Of a stretch of 7,760 nucleotides of DNA, positions 6,324 through 7,760 are shown piece after piece. The stretch spans positions 1 through 7,760 of the forward strand of contig JAQVQF010000115.1 in the NCBI GenBank assembly GCA_028701715.1. The letters run 5' to 3'. Every line of letters starts with the position of its first letter. Position 1 is the first letter of the stretch. The notes beneath the pieces were generated by a model. The model saw only the letters and a program-made list of their open reading frames with translations. It was not told where the DNA came from and made no database searches. The DNA comes from Eubacteriales bacterium. Lineage in GTDB: Bacteria; Bacillota; Clostridia; Oscillospirales; CAG-382. The position numbers were made by a program, and so were the translations under genes.

Positions 6324-7034
6324 TCAATACAACCAATAAACGTTGCCGGACGCTTTCGTAAGGTTCAGCTTGTTTTGCAACTTCATGGATTTATCGTTAT
6401 TAATCTCAACCTGACAGAAGGGTATCAAGCCTTTTTCAAGAAAATTATTAATGATAAAGCATTCCAATTCCGTGCCGTAACCGAGACGGCGGTATTCGGG
6501 CAGAATTTCAAGCAACCCCATGCTCCCCTCAAGATGACTCCCCACAAAGCCTATCATACTTCCCTGCGCGGATTGCGTCGCTTCGCGCGCGGAGTACAGA
6601 TTGCCGAGAGAACGGATTTTCATCAGCTCGTTATCGGAAAGCTTATTATAATATTGCCTTATAATTTTCATTTCTTCGTCGGTGGGCGTGCCTATGTCAA
6701 GGCGCTTTTCATACATTAACGGTTTTTTATCCGTGTAGACGAACTGGTGACATTCCAAAAGGTTATTGAACCCGTAAAGAGAACGGAGATAGGGTATAAA
6801 AGCCCTTTCGGTCAGAAAAACGAGGTCGCAATTCAGATTATTAAACCATTTTACTGTATCTTCCGTATATAAAGCGCTAAGTATATGGGCTTCGCCGATA
6901 TTGTCAAAGAGCAGCACACCCGTATTATCTGCTTGAAGTATTTCCGCGCTTCCGCGGTTAATCACCTGCAGAAGTCCGCAGTTGGTCAGGATGTCCTTTA
7001 TAAGGTATTCCTTTGCTTTTTCGGTAATTCCCAT
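6324..7034 (-). CDS. GNAT-family N-acetyltransferase with an extra N-terminal domain
   Basis: A 236-residue protein whose C-terminal half is a GNAT acetyltransferase, expected to move an acetyl group from acetyl-CoA to an amine. The acetyl-CoA-binding motif A is at about 171-195 (MGLLEILPEYRRLGYGTEL), with R182-x-x-G185-x-G187. Motif B follows (QVEINNDKSMKLQNKLNL, 208-225). Residues 1-110 are not part of the core GNAT fold as far as can be seen. They form a domain I cannot name, a layout found in some two-domain GNATs. The substrate is unknown. The gene begins 16 bases after the stop codon of the upstream GNAT gene. Its near-Shine-Dalgarno AAAGCGG (7047-7041) lies in that gap, six bases from the ATG, so co-transcription and possibly translational coupling are likely. 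Confidence 0.82.
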   Translation of the reverse strand: MGITEKAKEYLIKDILTNCGLLQVINRGSAEILQADNTGVLLFDNIGEAHILSALYTEDTVKWFNNLNCDLVFLTERAFIPYLRSLYGFNNLLECHQFVYTDKKPLMYEKRLDIGTPTDEEMKIIRQYYNKLSDNELMKIRSLGNLYSAREATQSAQGSMIGFVGSHLEGSMGLLEILPEYRRLGYGTELECFIINNFLEKGLIPFCQVEINNDKSMKLQNKLNLTKASGNVYWLY

Positions 7035-7050
7035 TAATATCCGCTTTCGG

Positions 7051-7551
7051 TTATTTTTTATATATATACCTTATTTCGTTGAGCCGCTTGCCGCCTATCG
7101 TTATTTCCCGCGTGTCACCGCTATGATCGTTATGATAAAATCCGTTTTTTTCATAAAAATCACGGGCGGGATAATTGTCTTCCAGCACCCAGAGGTATAT
7201 TTTATTGAATTTCATTAAAAAAAGCGAATCCATTGAGGCCTTGAGAAGCTTGGTCCCTATTCCGTGCCTTGAATGCTGGGGAAGAAGGTATATGGATATT
7301 ATTTCTCCCCAGCCGGAATACTTTTTATCCCTTGCCGGCGCGTATGTGGAGGTGCCCACGATACGTTCTCCGTCGCTTGCCACCCAAAGGTTTGAAAGCT
7401 CGTTGGCAATAAAACCTGACCAGCGGCAATCGTCAAGCTTGTCAAGGTAATCTTGAGGAATTATGCTTTTATATGCGGATTTCCAGCTTTCGGCGTAAAC
7501 CCTGCTTACGTCGTCCACGCTGTCGGTTTTTGAAAACCGTCGGATTTCCAT
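7051..7551 (-). CDS. GNAT-family N-acetyltransferase
   Basis: A 166-residue single-domain GNAT acetyltransferase of typical length. The N-terminus has the usual helix and loop (YAESWKSAYKSIIPQDYL, 19-36). Motif A is at about 83-103 (EIISIYLLPQHSRHGIGTKLL) and motif B at 118-138 (IYLWVLEDNYPARDFYEKNGF), including Y133 at the position where many GNATs place their general acid. In motif A the usual Q/R of Q/RxxGxG is Ser94. The substrate cannot be inferred; members acetylate amino acids, antibiotics, polyamines or protein N-termini. It is the first of two GNAT genes read together, with its own strong promoter and an AAAGGAGG site 13 bases before the ATG. It may also be reached by readthrough from the gene entering at the right edge. 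Confidence 0.88.
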   Translation of the reverse strand: MEIRRFSKTDSVDDVSRVYAESWKSAYKSIIPQDYLDKLDDCRWSGFIANELSNLWVASDGERIVGTSTYAPARDKKYSGWGEIISIYLLPQHSRHGIGTKLLKASMDSLFLMKFNKIYLWVLEDNYPARDFYEKNGFYHNDHSGDTREITIGGKRLNEIRYIYKK

Positions 7552-7564
7552 GTGTCGTATAACG

Positions 7565-7572
7565 CCTCCTTT
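7565..7572 (-). promoter_or_regulatory. Strong Shine-Dalgarno of the first GNAT gene
   Basis: AAAGGAGG on the minus strand is a full Shine-Dalgarno match, 13 bases before the ATG at 7551. The spacing is a little long, but no nearer in-frame start exists. Confidence 0.7.
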
Positions 7573-7588
7573 ATATTGCTATGCAAGG

Positions 7589-7617
7589 AGTATAACATAT
7601 CCCGGCGCTTTTTTCAA
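7589..7617 (-). promoter_or_regulatory. Sigma-A promoter of the GNAT pair, extended -10
   Basis: On the minus strand TTGAAA (7617-7612) is followed after exactly 17 bases by TATACT (7594-7589), each one mismatch from consensus, with a TGT extension directly before the -10. Transcription would start near 7582, leaving a leader of about 30 bases. The -35 begins eight bases after the stop codon of the right-edge frame. No terminator separates the two, so this may be an internal operon promoter. Confidence 0.75.
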
Positions 7618-7624
7618 GAAAAAG

Positions 7625-7759
7625 TTAATCGAACTCGTTTATGTCTATTTTACCGAAAAGCTGTTGATAAGTAATGTCTGCTGAATCCGGCGTATTTATT
7701 GTGCCGGATTCAAATGCAAGGTTTTTATATAATTTTATGTAAACACCTTGCATTTGAAT
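7625..7759 (-). CDS. 3' end of an unidentified gene entering from the right edge
   Basis: On the minus strand an open frame runs from the window edge to a TAA at 7627-7625, giving 44 codons that end ...TYQQLFGKIDINEFD. Codon 3 is an ATG (7753-7751), but too little sequence lies upstream to judge it as a start, so it is treated as an incomplete C-terminus. In sequence this AT-rich a frame of this length is unlikely to stay open by chance, and the peptide looks protein-like (mixed polar and hydrophobic). Against it, two perfect inverted repeats lie inside, which is unusual for coding DNA. Function unknown; the same orientation as the GNAT genes suggests they may share an operon. Confidence 0.5.
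   Translation of the reverse strand: MQMQGVYIKLYKNLAFESGTINTPDSADITYQQLFGKIDINEFD
7683..7711. repeat. 9-bp perfect inverted repeat near the right edge
   Basis: GAATCCGGC (7683-7691) and GCCGGATTC (7703-7711) are exact reverse complements, 11 bases apart. As RNA, read from the plus strand, three more pairs (two G-U, one A-U) could extend the stem around a five-base loop. There is no U-tract, so it is not a typical terminator. It shares ATTC (7708-7711) with the larger inverted repeat beside it. Confidence 0.75.
7708..7759. repeat. 15-bp perfect inverted repeat at the right edge
   Basis: ATTCAAATGCAAGGT (7708-7722) and ACCTTGCATTTGAAT (7745-7759) are exact reverse complements around 22 AT-rich bases. 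The match ends at the last usable base pair, since 7707 and 7760 do not pair. It could be a structured RNA element, a protein-binding site, or the end of a small mobile element. No transposase or target-site duplication can be seen from here. Confidence 0.8.
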
Positions 7760-7760
7760 A

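Noticed and set aside
7708..7759. Insertion-sequence terminal repeats
   Set aside because: Only 22 bases separate the arms, no transposase is present, and no target duplication is visible, so a mobile-element call is not supported.

Overview
The window looks like ordinary chromosome from a low-to-moderate GC Gram-positive anaerobe, most likely a gut-type clostridium (Oscillospirales/Ruminococcaceae-like). This is inferred from four things: near-consensus TTGACA/TATAAT promoters with AAAGGA-type ribosome binding sites; Ser/Glu- and Gly/Thr-rich linkers in exported proteins; a TPDTG-type cell-wall anchor in place of LPXTG; and a lipoprotein of the solute-binding type common in these bacteria. 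Coding DNA is GC-balanced, the gaps are very AT-rich, and each convergent gene pair is closed by a hairpin terminator. No RNA gene, CRISPR array, insertion sequence or phage gene was found.

Layout. At the left edge (1-27, minus) is the first few codons of a gene reading out of the window, with its own promoter and ribosome binding site. Divergent from it, at 269-1642 (+), is a secreted wall-anchored protein with two discoidin-like domains. It converges on a YfhO-family multi-span membrane protein at 1721-4414 (-), and the two share a probably bidirectional terminator. The yfhO-like gene diverges from a solute-binding lipoprotein gene at 4698-6269 (+). The 283-base gap between them is the most structured regulatory region here: two divergent promoters, 11-bp phased direct repeats, a perfect dyad on a -10 box, and a hairpin at the predicted mRNA 5' end. 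The lipoprotein gene converges, through a second bidirectional terminator, on two tightly spaced minus-strand GNAT acetyltransferase genes (7051-7551, then 6324-7034). They have a strong promoter just after the end of another minus-strand reading frame that enters from the right edge (7625-7759).

How the genes relate. The first three complete genes all encode envelope proteins: a surface-displayed binding protein, a polytopic membrane protein of the kind linked to cell-surface glycosylation, and a lipid-anchored ligand-binding protein. No transporter permease, ATPase, sortase or partner glycosyltransferase is in the window, so no complete pathway can be read from it. The two acetyltransferases are probably co-transcribed and are not obviously connected to the envelope genes.

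I found no convincing new multi-gene system. The observations most worth following are the control region at 4531-4653, the overlapping perfect inverted repeats at the right edge (7683-7759), and the matching 12-bp in-frame tandem repeats in the linkers of two different exported proteins.
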